From Melitaea cinxia (Eukaryota; Arthropoda; Insecta; Lepidoptera; Nymphalidae), in the NCBI RefSeq assembly GCF_905220565.1, contig NC_059398.1, forward strand, positions 4,859,177-4,923,176: a stretch of DNA of 64,000 bases, written 5' to 3'. Under the pieces are notes generated by a model that saw only the letters and a list, made by a program, of their open reading frames with translations, ran no database searches and was not told where the DNA came from. Made by a program: the position numbers and the translations under genes. This document shows positions 33,161 through 43,599 of the stretch, piece after piece (within the stretch, counting starts at the first letter, position 1; every line of letters starts with the position of its first letter).

Positions 33161-33600
33161 ATTTTACTAAAATAATTTATTGCACGATAATTAATGCGAG
33201 ACTTCCTTAATTAAATATTGCTCGATGCTAAACTATTTCAACAAGTGTAGGATTAGTTGTGAATATGGCCGTTGTAGATGGATCTATTTTTCATCTGCGG
33301 TTTCAAAGTCATCTAGCCACCTCTTCACCGTCACAAATATAAATCGTGGCTTGCGCCTGCGCAACATGTCAAAGCTTTACAGCACACACACTTGAATTAT
33401 GAACTCCTATATACATATTTTCCTTAAAAATGATAATTTTTTGTCTGTCCTAAACCTAAATTAAGAAATGTATTAAGTATTGGTAATTTACATAGTAAAT
33501 AGTACGTATTCAAATTATTATGGCTATGAGAAGATTAAATTTATTGAAAGAAAAATAAAGTGTTTTACATAAATTATTATTTCCAAGAGTTGATACTACA
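33161..33600. other. No feature seen
   Basis: AT-rich DNA between two repeats. Confidence 0.4.
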
Positions 33601-33604
33601 TTTC

Positions 33605-34040
33605 TTACGTTTCTATGTTTCTTCTCGTAAATACTTGACACCATTTTTTTGTTGACCCAGAGGAAATACCATAAGGATATATTTTAACTACGGTACGGGG
33701 AAGCCAAGTGTTATGCCCGACACGCACCGACCAAAATACCTTGGGTGTTCTTTCTACACTCCTGGGCAGAATCGCGGTGACGGAATTGCACTTCCGCAAT
33801 CCCGCAAGGGTTATCCTAATAGGGCCCGCCGTGATTAGCAATACTCCTAAGAGGCTCCCTTGAACACCAATATCACCCCCTTCCTCGGATCCTCTGATTT
33901 CACAGTACAACACCGTGACTTCTCGGCACCGCAATGTACTTGGCACCATCACGTATATGCGTAACTGGGCGACCAGAGCGAAATTCATCTCTAACATTAA
34001 AAAGACAATGGGCGGAATCGTCCCCATCCATCCACAAAAG
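33605..34040 (-). other. GC-richer patch with a 140-codon open frame, unrecognised
   Basis: The minus strand is open from 34027 to 33605 and starts MGTIPPIVFLML. The patch is more GC-rich than its flanks and lies between an RTE and a Dong-like element. The translated residues show no domain, and both Gly and Leu/Val are abundant without a membrane pattern. It may be a fragment of another transposon. I do not call it a host gene. Confidence 0.3.
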
Positions 34041-34156
34041 TGAAATGTAGCTCAATTAATAGATCTTGGCAAGATGACATTTTTTTACTATGGCGACGTT
34101 GGCCAAATGCATGGGGTTCTCAGGGTATCTTATGTTGAAAGAAATATCTCATTGAT

Positions 34157-34177
34157 AAGTAATAATAATAATAATAA
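34157..34177. repeat. TAA repeat at the left edge of the Dong-like element
   Basis: About six AAT units precede the element, and the same repeat resumes at 37501-37512 on the other side. This fits the known preference of the Bombyx Dong element for TAA repeats. Confidence 0.8.
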
Positions 34178-34186
34178 TTTAATTAG

Positions 34187-34262
34187 CCGTGTGGTTCCCG
34201 GCAGAGTAGAATAGGACCACCCCTTTCTACGCCTAGGGTGTCGTAAAAGGCGACTAAGGGCA
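34187..34262 (+). other. Conserved 5' module of the Dong-like element
   Basis: It contains CACCC (34219-34223) and GGGTG (34236-34240) as possible arms and TGTCGTAAAAGGCGACTAAG (34239-34258), with GTCG/CGAC pairing around TAAAAGG. It differs from the RTE module at one position in this 20-mer. GTAGAA and TTCTAC form an extra hairpin specific to this copy. Confidence 0.6.
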
Positions 34263-34302
34263 ACAAAAGCTGCATAACACCCGCGCAGCCTCCTCGGAGA
34301 GC

Positions 34303-37300
34303 GTGAATGCTTCTCCAAGTGAGTATATTAGCACTCAAAAAACTAAAATGATGGAGGATGATTTGGAAAGGCGCATAGGGCCGCTGCCTGGGGGACGCCA
34401 GGGCGCGTCTGGAGCTGGCGCTGGACGTGGCAGCATGCGGGCCGCCAGCCAACCCCGCCGACCGCCACCACCACCTGACCAGTCGGCTTATCCACCATCT
34501 CCACCAGTTGGCTTGGCGACGACAGAGTCCCAAGGGACTCAGCATTCGTTGCCCGCCGCTGGTGGAGTACGTCGCATAAGATGGACACCGAAGATGAATG
34601 AGAATGTCATGCGTGTGTACTATAGGGCTGTAGGACGGGAGACCGGGCGGACTGGCTACCGGGCAGTAATGCACCGCGAGTTCCTACTGCTTGAGCCTAT
34701 GTTAACTGTCACAGAACAAAACCTGGCAGATCGAGCTCGGTACATCCAACGAAAGGGCATATTTGACGCCGCCGAGCTCGAATGATTTCGACGTGAGGCT
34801 GCTCCTGAAGTCGAACACGTGTCCAAGGTGCGCAATGAAGTGTCAATGCAACAAGAAGGCGTTCGTAGCGAAGCGCCTGTGGAGGCGATCACTGAGGGAG
34901 CAGTCGCCCAAAAAGTAGAACAGATGAGAGGGATCTTGCAAGAGGCGATTTCTGAGACTAGAGGCGCTGGAAATGAGACCGCGACTCTCTCACCTCCCCC
35001 TGAATACCGCGACGCGGCGTGCCGTTGAGGCAGCCAATAGGCTGTTGCCCCCCTATTTGGAAGGCAGCTTCGGCTTGGAGGATACGGGTTTTATTCTCTT
35101 CGGTGCCGCTCTTGCGGTTCACCGCCTTGTCGGAGCCAAGACCCAGGAGCCTGGACGCGCTACTCATAAGAGTAGCGACGTACCAGCCTAGAAGAAGAGA
35201 ATATGCTGCATCACTACTGGCTAAAAGGGCTCTTGGTCTGCCATGCGACCTTGGCTCGACAATACCAAGAGGCAATAGATCGGAAGACACTCCCGAACCT
35301 TTTCACTACCGGGATCACTCACTTAGCTCCAAAGTCCACCAACACCGCGGATCCTACCAACTACCGCCCTATAACGTGTCTGACCTCCATCTACAAGACA
35401 CTGACGTCCGTTCTGAGCTGTAAGATCTCACGACATTTTGGTGAGTTTAATATTTTGTCTAAAGCTCAGAACGGATGTCGTGGAGGCGGTCGCGATACAA
35501 AGGAGCTCCTTCTCATTGACTCTGTGGCGGGCCAGCTTGTCAGACGCAACCGTCGGAACTTTTCGGCCGCCTGGATCGACTACAAAAAGGTTTTCGACTC
35601 GGTACCTCATTCATGGCTCCTGAGGGTCCTCGCTGCTGTACAAGATTGACCAGGCAGTTCGAGACTTCCTCGGAGTATGTATGGGGCAATGGAGCACGAT
35701 CCTATGTCTCCAGGGCGAGCGACTGACGGGCGCGGATGACCCAATCAGGATACGGAGGGGTATTTTCCAGGGTGATTGCCTGAGTCCACTATGGTTCTGC
35801 TTGTCCTTGAACCCTCTAAGCACCTTGCTGGAGCGTTCGGGGACAGGCTTTCAGTTTCGGAGAGGAGGTACTAAAGTCTCTCACCTTCTCTACATGGACG
35901 ACCTCAAATTGCTGGCACCTAACGCTGCACTCCTGCACGAACTGCAGAAAACCACTACGGAGTTCAGCAGTTCCATCAGGATGCAGCTTGGAGTGGATAA
36001 GTGTGCGGTCGTGCATGTAGACAGGGGTCAGGTGACTCAATCGTCGCAGCTTAGTCTCGAATTAACATCATTCAAGACCCTTTCCGAAGCTGAATCTTAC
36101 CGGTATCTGGGTATGTCAAAATGCATAGGGGTGAAGGAAGTGGACATGAAACAGGCAGTTTGCGAAATCTTTTTGGACGGCTAACAAAAGTTCTTCGGAG
36201 CTATTTGTCTGGAGCCAACAAGGTCCGAGCCTATAACGCCTGGGTCATGCCCACTCTCTTGTACACCTTTGGCATACTCAGATGGACTCAGACCAAACTT
36301 GACGCCCTGAACAGAAGAGTCCGCACAAATATGACGCACCATCGCGTTCATCACCCGAAGTCGTCGGTCATGAGACTGTATATCCCGCGGAAGTGTGGTG
36401 GTCGAGGCATGTTAAGCGATAAGACCGTGCATAACCGCGAGGTGTGCAGCCTCAGGGCTACCTGGAAACGAGACGAGGCAGCGCTTTGCATGGTGACGTT
36501 ATAGTGTGTGACAAAGGACTGACCCCCCGAGAGCGGTCGTACTGTGCACCTCTGACCGAGAGACTGTATGGATGGAGAAGGAGCTGCATGGACGGTTCTA
36601 CAAGGTGCTTCACGCGCCTCACGTGGACAGTAAGGCCTCCGTGCAGTGGCTTCGATTCGGCGACCTCTTTGGGGAAACCGAAGGTTTTGTCTGTGCAATA
36701 CAAGATCAGGTGGTCAAGACGAACAACTACCGAAAGCACGTCCTGAAGGATGGCACTCCCGACTTCTGTCGAGCCTGTCGTCATCCCGGTGAGTCACTCA
36801 GGCATGTGCTTTCGGGTTGTTCCGCGCTTGCTAATACTGAGTGCTTGCACAGACACAACCAAGTAGCCAAGATTCTCCACCAAGAGCTTGCCCTTATGTA
36901 CGGTCTCCTGGAGCACAGGATGCCGTATTATCAGTACTCACCGGTGCCAGTTCTCGAACGCGACGGAGTCCAGCTCTACTGGGACCTGCCTATCGCCACA
37001 GACGGGACGATACTGTCGAACAAGCCTGCTATCGTGGCGATGGACAGGGCACGGTCGAGGGTGTTTTTAGTGGACATCACCATTCCGCATGACGAGAACC
37101 TTGTGAAAGCCGAAACTGAGAAAAAACGTAAATATTTGGATCTGGCGCACGAGATTGTCGACATGTGGGATGTGAGGTCTGCTGAAATCATTCCTATCGT
37201 AATATCTGCCAACGGTTTGATCCCGGTTAGCCTCGCTCACCATCTGAGGCAACTGGGGATCCTGGACGGTTCGCTCGCAGCCAGGATGCAAAAGGCGGTG

Positions 37301-37351
37301 TTACTTGATTCTGCTAGGATTGTCCGCTGGTTTCTCAGCCTTCAGCCCTAA
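34303..37351 (+). pseudogene. Dong/R4-like polyprotein, multiply frameshifted
   Basis: The N-terminal part (34303-34782) has a Pro-rich segment and a Trp-containing RIRWTPKMNENV motif, possibly Myb-like DNA binding. An in-frame TGA at 34783-34785 is followed by the same frame to 35028. Reverse transcriptase pieces follow in three frames: HHYWLKGL and NYRPITCL (35203-35640), RRGIFQGDCLSP and LYMDDLKLL with a YMDD box (35643-36170), and the thumb region (36121-36460). The last frame (36555-37351) has a C-x2-C-x8-H-x4-C zinc motif, CRACRHPGESLRHVLSGC, and a restriction-like endonuclease core NKPAIVAMDR ... FLVDITIP ... KRKYLDL. At least four frameshifts and one stop are visible. The first endonuclease aspartate (KPD in relatives, from memory) reads Ala. 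Confidence 0.8.
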
Positions 37352-37746
37352 CCCTCGGCCGTTTGATCTCCCTGCCGGGGCGTAATCCTCCAACGCTTAT
37401 ATTTATGTAAGTATAAGTAAATTTACTATATTATTTACATAAGTAGTTATTATAATATATGTATCTATTATGTATTGGGCGGACGGAGTGACATTCAGTG
37501 GAATAATAATAATCTTTATTGCCATGAAAAACTATACAATGAACTTATTTCTAACGGCATCTGCACTAAGCACAGCTTGTATCGCAGATGCCAGGCATGC
37601 AATTACCAGAAGAATAGTTCTTTAGGCACAGCACGAGCCAATATAAACTATTTTATATACAATTACTAAACAAAATAAATTAAGATAAAATAATAAAACC
37701 ACAATATTAAACGAAATAATAACTTATTCTCGTTGTGTCCGTGTAT

Positions 37747-37987
37747 TTATAGGTGTGTGTATGTGTGTATACGTGTGCATGTGAGTGCGTGTGAGAGCGT
37801 GTACGTGTGAGTGCGTGTGTGTGGGTACAGAAGTTTTCCCCCTTTCTTATAGTCCCAAACTCCTATACAATAGAGGATAAGGGACTGACACAGTGCCCTG
37901 TACACATACGACATAATGTTATCGGGAGCTGAGTGTCTGAGGGACTTAAACACAAAGATAGTTTTGCGAATTCTCGATGCCATATCG
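37747..37987 (-). pseudogene. LINE reverse transcriptase, downstream piece
   Basis: The frame reads TDMASRIRKTIFVFKSL then YRALCQSLILYCIGVW, the conserved region after the catalytic palm in jockey/CR1-type enzymes. It is the continuation of 42411-43545: joining the two at the duplicated GTTATG site keeps the frame. The segment beyond VWDYKKG is translated GT repeat and not real protein. Confidence 0.75.
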
Positions 37988-37993
37988 GTTATG
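37988..37993. repeat. Target-site duplication of the CR1-like element (left)
   Basis: GTTATG matches 42405-42410. Removal of one copy and the insert restores the interrupted reading frame of the host LINE, which supports the boundaries. Confidence 0.7.
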
Positions 37994-38457
37994 GTTGGAA
38001 CCGGTGTCACACAATCTGAGTTCTTAGTGAAAAATAGACATGATGTGTTCTTGGAGGCACGATCACGTTTCGGTATTAGTAACTGCTGGACACGGGACGG
38101 GATTGTTTATATCATTGCGGCGGATGGATCCCGGTATAAAGCTGAATGCTTGTCGGATCTTTATTTATTTATTTATTTTATTTATTTATTTATTTATTTT
38201 TTTAGGACAACTTACAAAACATACACTAATACAGATTTTAAAAATAAATGTTTACAATAATTTACTGAGTGTTGTTTTATTTACAAGTTGCCACGGCGTG
38301 GTTAAGGACAGTTCCATCTAAGTGGTAATTATTTTATCTTAACGACATTCCGAAATCAGCGTTAGATATTAAGTCTCCGACACAAGCTAAAGCTACTGAA
38401 TCGAAGGCTACTGACAGGGTAATAAAACCACGCACGAAGAGGGTTTTTAAAAAGTAG
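37994..38457 (+). pseudogene. C-terminal end of LINE ORF1, interrupted by a LINE tail
   Basis: The first piece (37994-38160) reads SEFLVKNRHDVFLEARSRFG and then CWTRDGIVYI. This resembles the C-terminal domain of ORF1 proteins related to baculovirus FP25K-type proteins in insect LINEs (from memory). The second piece (38366-38457) reads DIKSPTQAKATESKATDR and ends in a basic TKRVFKK before TAG. The two are separated by about 200 bases of inverted LINE tail. ORF1 proteins bind element RNA. The start is lost by 5' truncation. Confidence 0.6.
38161..38362 (-). mobile_element. LINE 3' tail inserted in the ORF1 relic
   Basis: A TTTA repeat (38161-38203) is followed by 'TTTAGGACAACTTACAAAAC' and AT-rich sequence. 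On the minus strand this is a 3' UTR ending in an AATA repeat, like the tail at 6337. It breaks the ORF1 frame between LSDL and DIKSP. Confidence 0.6.
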
Positions 38458-39057
38458 ATGATACTGTTTGTTTTCATAATTGTTATCGGAAACTTTAATT
38501 TCCCTCTTTATACAACAATTTTTATTATTCTATGTTTTTTTTTGTGATTACCCTCTTTTATGTCATGTTATGTTGTGTCGTCGTCGGATGTCTATGTTAA
38601 GTCTCTTCCATACATAGGTGCATAGGTCATTTCCATAAATTAAAGTTCATTAATTGTCTATTTACGTTTGTTTATGTAATTATTAATATATTTTTTTTTC
38701 ATTTTGTTGTTGTTTTTTTTTATGTTTGATTCTTAACTTTCTGTTTTACTTTTTTTTTTGCAGTTTTCAATGTTGTTTACTGTTTTTGAATAACAGACAT
38801 CCGACTAATATGTGTGTAAAATAGCAATAATTTTTTTTTTATATTTTTTATTTAATAATTATTTTCTTATTGCTGGCGGGTAAAAGGATATGACATAAGT
38901 AATTTTTGATAACATAAAATTTATTAATTATTATTTATTTTCTTCTATTACTTATTCATCTGGCTAGTTTTAATTAGTTTTATTTTTTAATCTATTTTTA
39001 ATATAATTTGTAATTATTATTATATATTATTAATATTATATTTTATAATTATATAAC

Positions 39058-41978
39058 ATGGCACTATACGACAGCTTAAATGACTGTTTTCAATTCATTT
39101 CATCCTCCGAAACTAACAGTGACAGTAGCTTTCACAGCATTCTCCCTTCTCTAACTGATTCTCTCGACTCACATTTTAATGACGTTGGGAATAATCTAAA
39201 TATTATTCATATCAATGCTCAAAGTATTCCAGCACATTTTCCAGACTTGTTATATTCTTTTAAAAATAATCATTTGCACGCTATTCTTGTATCAGAGACA
39301 TGGCTTAAACCTTGCTTACCCTCAATCTCCTACTCTCTCCCGGGGTACCACTTAATTCGGAACGATCGTACTAGGCGGCCAGGCGGTGGTGTCGCCATCT
39401 ACCTCAGATCTCATATTCTTTCTCTATTATAAGCTTTTCTCTAAATCGTAATGACGGTGACCCAGAGCACCTTTTCGTTGAGGTTACCCTCTCTTGCACA
39501 AAATTCCTTTTAGGCGTGTACTATAGTCCTTCAAAAACCGTTGACTACTTTCAATCCTTTGAAAATTTGTTGGACAAATTTTCTCCTACATACAGCCATA
39601 CTGTGATAATGGGTGACTTCAATACGTGCCTGCTGAAAAAAGATGCTCGAACATTGCGTTTGACTTCAGCTATTAATGGATCAAATTTAAATATTCTTCC
39701 TCTTACTGCAACACACTGCTTTCCAAATTGCGCTCCCTCCTTGCTAGATTTAATTATTGTTTCATCTATTGATCATGTTGTGAAACATAGTCAATGTCCT
39801 GCACTTGCTTTCTCCTATCATGATCTTCTTTTCCTCTCATATAAAATCAAACCCCCTAAGCCAAAAAAGAATATACTTCTGCATAATACTTCTAAGATAA
39901 TACTTCTGCAGCGCAATTTGGTGGAATGAATCTGGAACACTTACGGGAAGATGCTGGTAAAATTGACTGGTTGGGAGCTGTGGATGGTAGGTCGGTTAAT
40001 GAGCAAATCGATATCTTCAATTCCTTACTCACTCAGCTGTACGACGTTCATGCTCCAATTCGACGGATTCGCATTAAACATCTCCCTGCACCCTGGATTA
40101 CTACAGAAATCAAAACATTACAAGTGAGTAAAAACTTAGCAAAAGCAAAATATATGTCAAATCCAACAGTTGAAAATAAATCCGTTACAAAATAATCCGG
40201 AATTGCTGCAACAAACTGTGTAGAGATACTCATCGACGGCATATTTTCACATCTGTAACAGAAGACTGCAACACCTCTAGAATTTGGAAATTTTTAAAAA
40301 CACTTGGAGTCGGCAAAGTACACAATCAAAATGCATATTCAAATAATATTGACCTAAATTTACTAAATAATCACTTCTCCTCTTCAGATGCTATTGATAA
40401 TGCAATCAAGTCCAATACCGTTTCTCTTCTTTCTGCCAATGTAATTTCCACATTTTCCCCATTTTCTTTTAGCCAATTAACTGAGGATGATGTTAAGAGG
40501 AATATTTTAGCCATAAAGTCTGATGCTGTTGGTTCTGATAGCATTAGCCGGAAAATGATTATCCCTGTTATTGATTATGTCACTCCTGTCTTAACACCCA
40601 TTTTTAATAACTCAGTTGCGACTATGACTTTTCCTTCCCCATGGAAAGATGCCCAAATTTAACCCACTTCCAAAAAAAGAAATCACTCTTCATACAGTGA
40701 TTACCGTCCTATTTCCATTGTCCCGTTCCTCTCTAAAGTTTTTGAACGAATTTTATACCATAAATTTGAGTGTTTCTTTTGTTCAAACAACCTTCTAAAT
40801 CGTTTTCAATCCGGCTTCAGAGCGGGTCATAGTACGACTACTGCTTTGGTCAAGATTACTGATGACATCAGACAGGCTATGGACGGCCGGAAACTCACGG
40901 TTTTGACGTTACTATACTTTAGTAATGCTTTCAACACGGTAGACTTTGACATTCTGCTGGCGGTTCTTAATTCCCTTAACTTATCTTCATCGGTAATTGG
41001 CTGGATTTATAGCTATTTATACGGTCGCCGTCAGCGGGTTCGAATTCAGGACTCATATTCTGATTGGCTGACCGTCAATGCCGGTGTACCTCAAGGAGGC
41101 GTTCTATTGCCTCTGCTATTTTCAGCTTTTATTAATAATGTAACTTCCCGTATTTCTTCTCTCTACCACTTGTATGCAGACGATCTACAGATTTATGCGC
41201 ATTCTAAGTAAGACGATATCCACCATACACTTAACTCAATTAACTCCGACTTAAGTGAAATTGTTAATTGGAGTAACTCATTTGGTCTAAAAATAAATCC
41301 TGTGAAAAGTCAAGCTATTATTATTGGCAGCCACCATTTGATTCGTCGTTTGGATCACTCTCTTTTGCCATTAGTTATATTTAACAACAATGTTATTCCT
41401 TATAGTTCAGAAGTAAAAAATCTAGGTATTATTTTTGACCAAAATTTGACCTGGAATTCACAGATTATGGTAATTAGTCGTAAAATGTTTACTGCTATTA
41501 GTTCCATTAGGTTACGAAATCTTTTGAAAATTACCACCAAGATTGCGTTGGCACAATCCATCCTTCTTCCTATTTTCGACTATGCCGACACCTGTTACCT
41601 CGACCTCAGGGAAGATCAATTAAATAAACTCGAGCGTATTCAAAACCTTTCTGAGTTTCGCAAAAAGCTCGGGTGGCTCCCAATTCGACTTCGCCGGAAT
41701 ACTCACATTATTTCACTTCTCTCCTGCGTACTGTTTAATCCAAAGACGCCTTCCTATTTAAAAGAGCGCTTTGAACTACTATCAAACTGTCACGACCCGT
41801 CTCTTCGATCGGATAAATAATCTTATTCTTAAAATTCCTTCTCATGTTTCTTCTTTTTACTAACTCTTTTGCGGTACAAGCTGTTCGGTTGTGGAATGCT
41901 TTACCCGTAAATATAAGGCGGGCACAATCACTAGACACTTTTAAAATTTACTTAAAGAAACACTATTTAAACTTATGA
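39058..41978 (+). pseudogene. CR1-like ORF2: endonuclease and reverse transcriptase, many breaks
   Basis: The endonuclease piece starts MALYDSLNDC, with IIHINAQSI, VSETWLKP and RRPGGGVAIYLR, and stops at 39430. Next comes another frame with MGDFNTCLL (about 39607-39633) and SYHDLLF where SDH is expected. The reverse transcriptase has SYSDYRPISIVP (40690-40725), FQSGFRAGHSTTTALVK, LYFSNAFNTVDFD with Asp lost at the first position (40912-40950), GVPQGG and the YADDLQIY box (about 41173-41196). In-frame TAA codons are at 40660 and about 41209. The C-terminal WNALP and LKKHYLNL end lies in a third frame and stops at 41976-41978. Overall it follows the Zenon/CR1 pattern of Lepidoptera, an inference. 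Confidence 0.75.
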
Positions 41979-42063
41979 GTCACATTATAAGTTTATAAAT
42001 TAATTTACTACAAATATATATTACTGACAATGATTTTAGCCAGTCCTTCCTCTCTTCTGTCGT

Positions 42064-42119
42064 ATGTATATTCGTATTTTCATATTTTTTATATATTATG
42101 TTTATATATATTTGATATA

Positions 42120-42173
<54 letters not shown>

Positions 42174-42245
42174 GTGTGTGTGTGTGTATGAGTGTGTAAT
42201 GTGTATATGTATGTATATTTACGTATTATATGTATATATTATGTA
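42064..42245. repeat. AT/GT microsatellite in the LINE 3' UTR
   Basis: TATA repeats at 42112-42172 run into GTGTGT and TATGTA repeats. A similar TA/TG run sits at the same place in the related fragment at 8531-9180 (8795-8905), so it is an element-borne microsatellite. Confidence 0.65.
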
Positions 42246-42404
42246 TGTACACCTCCATGCCGTCTAATTCTTTTGTCATGTCCTTTTCATGCTTGAGGTT
42301 GTCTGGATAAGACCACCTTTTGTACATGTCTATATTTTCTTCTCAGGTGTAATTTTTTTTTCTCTGATAGTGTACAATAAAGAGTATTTGTATTGTATTG
42401 TATT

Positions 42405-42410
42405 GTTATG
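42405..42410. repeat. Target-site duplication of the CR1-like element (right)
   Basis: GTTATG, identical to 37988-37993. Confidence 0.7.
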
Positions 42411-43545
42411 TGGTTTTTGTAGGATAGGTTTTCGTCTATTATGATACCCAAATATTTTATACTGGTTGTGCGGGCTATGGGATGACAATCACAGTATGAG
42501 GATATTAGGCTGCAGGTATGTAATTTTAAACATGCCGTTGCGGAAAGTTGTGAAATGCGCGTTTTGTGGAAGGCTATGTGCTTAGTTTTATTAATATTTA
42601 ACGTCAGCAAGTTTCTTAAAAGCCAATCAGCAACACGTGACATTCCTTGTTCTGCTGCTTTGTAGGTTTCCTCCCATGTAGTACCTTGAAAGAATATTGC
42701 TGTATCATCGGCGTAACAAATGATGTCTTTTAATCCCGACACGCCTTCAATCATGTCGCTAATATACACAAGGAACAGAATAGATCCAAGAATGCTTCCC
42801 TGTGGCACGCCGAATCCAACTGGTAATTCACCGCTAAAATCCGCACCCACTCGCACTCGTTGATACCGCGTTGACAAGTAGCTGTTAAACCACTCCAATG
42901 CCAATCCTCTTATTCCCAGGCCCTCTAGTTTTTTAACTAGAATGGGTATCGAAATAGTGTCGAATGCCTTGGCCAGGTCAATAATCACGCCGAGACAGCA
43001 CTTATTTTGGTCCAACGCAGTCGACACTATATTTGACACTAATGTTACTGCATCCTCTGTGGATCGCCCACGCCGAAAGCCGTATTGTCTATCCGGGATT
43101 ATGTTATTACTTTCAAGGTAAGAAGTTAGTCTCCTGTAAACCAACCTCTCCAGCAATTTTGAAAAAACTGGGAGCAAAGAAATAGGTTGATAGTTACACG
43201 GGTTGCTTTTGTTACCATTTTTATGAATGGGTGTCACCAAAGCTGTTTTCCAGATTGTTGGAAAAGTACCGGATGATAGACTTAAATTGAATACATGCGT
43301 TAGAGGTTTAACTATGGAATTCTTAATATATTTTATGAGGATTGGTGGACACCCGTCGATTCCAGGAGAACTATGAGGTTTAAGATCACATATAAGACTT
43401 TTACTTCACCTTCATCAGTAGGAGTTAAGAAGAAATAATTAATAGAAGAATTAATTCCTTTAATTACCGCTGCAAGAAACTCCTGTGTGGCAGCCAGCCT
43501 AGTGAGTGATTTGTGCGCTAGGTCTTTTCCTTTCTGTAAGTAATT
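42411..43545 (-). pseudogene. LINE reverse transcriptase, upstream piece
   Basis: Reading right to left, KGKDLAHKSLTRL (43540-43500) is followed by a frameshift near 43405. After that the frame is open: SSPGIDGCPPILIKYI, IWKTALVTPIHKNGN, NYQPISLLPVFSKLLERLV, IIDLAKAFDT (catalytic first Asp), GVPQGSILG and the CYADDTAIF box, then LNINKTKHIAF and IKYLGIIIDENLSYKNHI at the cut. The last 39 codons of the open frame (42404-42287) are antisense CR1 tail and do not belong to it. The interrupted remainder lies at 37747-37987. Confidence 0.8.
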
Positions 43546-43599
43546 GCAAAATTACTACTCATTCATCTATTCATTCGTGCACAGCAGCGGGCGGCGCAT

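Larger units (their letters stand above)
34178..37498 (+). mobile_element. Dong/R4-like LINE inserted in a TAA repeat
   Basis: The element starts with a 5' UTR (TTAATTAGCCGTGTGGTTCC), has one long but broken frame with reverse transcriptase and a C-terminal CCHC plus restriction-like endonuclease, and ends with an AT-rich 3' UTR near 37498. TAA repeats flank both sides. The right repeat is the tail of the minus-strand LINE that continues to 43545, so this is an insertion into another element's tail. Confidence 0.8.
37994..42404 (+). mobile_element. CR1-like LINE, 5'-truncated, inserted in another LINE
   Basis: It contains the end of ORF1 (37994-38457), a spacer, ORF2 with endonuclease and reverse transcriptase (39058-41978), and a 3' UTR with an AT/GT microsatellite (42120-42240), 'GGTTGTCTGGATAAGACCAC' and a tail of TTGTA units (42386-42404). 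A GTTATG duplication flanks it. Multiple stops show that it is old and inactive. Confidence 0.75.
37499..43545 (-). mobile_element. Jockey/CR1-group LINE, split by a CR1-like insertion
   Basis: It runs right to left. Reverse transcriptase coding starts near 43545, is cut at 42411 by the plus-strand insert, resumes at 37993, and reaches a 3' UTR ending 'TGGCAATAAAGATTATTATT' (37512-37531 on the plus strand, inverted). The TAA repeat is its tail and the site into which the Dong-like element went. After VWDYKKG (about 37845) the frame enters GT-rich repeats, so the C-terminal third appears to be deleted. Confidence 0.75.

Noticed and set aside
34187..34262. HDV-like self-cleaving ribozyme at the 5' end of the Dong-like element
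   Set aside because: AGGCGACTAAGGG resembles the J4/2-P2 part of HDV-type ribozymes, which occur at the 5' end of R2 and RTE elements. I could not thread P1 and P2 in either this copy or the RTE copy by hand, so I report only a shared structured module.
37916..38260. 114-codon plus-strand frame as one protein
   Set aside because: Its first part is antisense to the minus-strand LINE and only the part after 37994 is an ORF1 relic; the end is TTTA repeat.
42064..42267. 67-codon frame rich in Ile and Tyr
   Set aside because: It is translation of an AT/GT microsatellite.
42287..42404. C-terminal 39 codons of the open frame 43240-42287 as reverse transcriptase
   Set aside because: These codons are antisense to the tail of the CR1-like insert; the real protein stops being LINE-encoded at the GTTATG junction.
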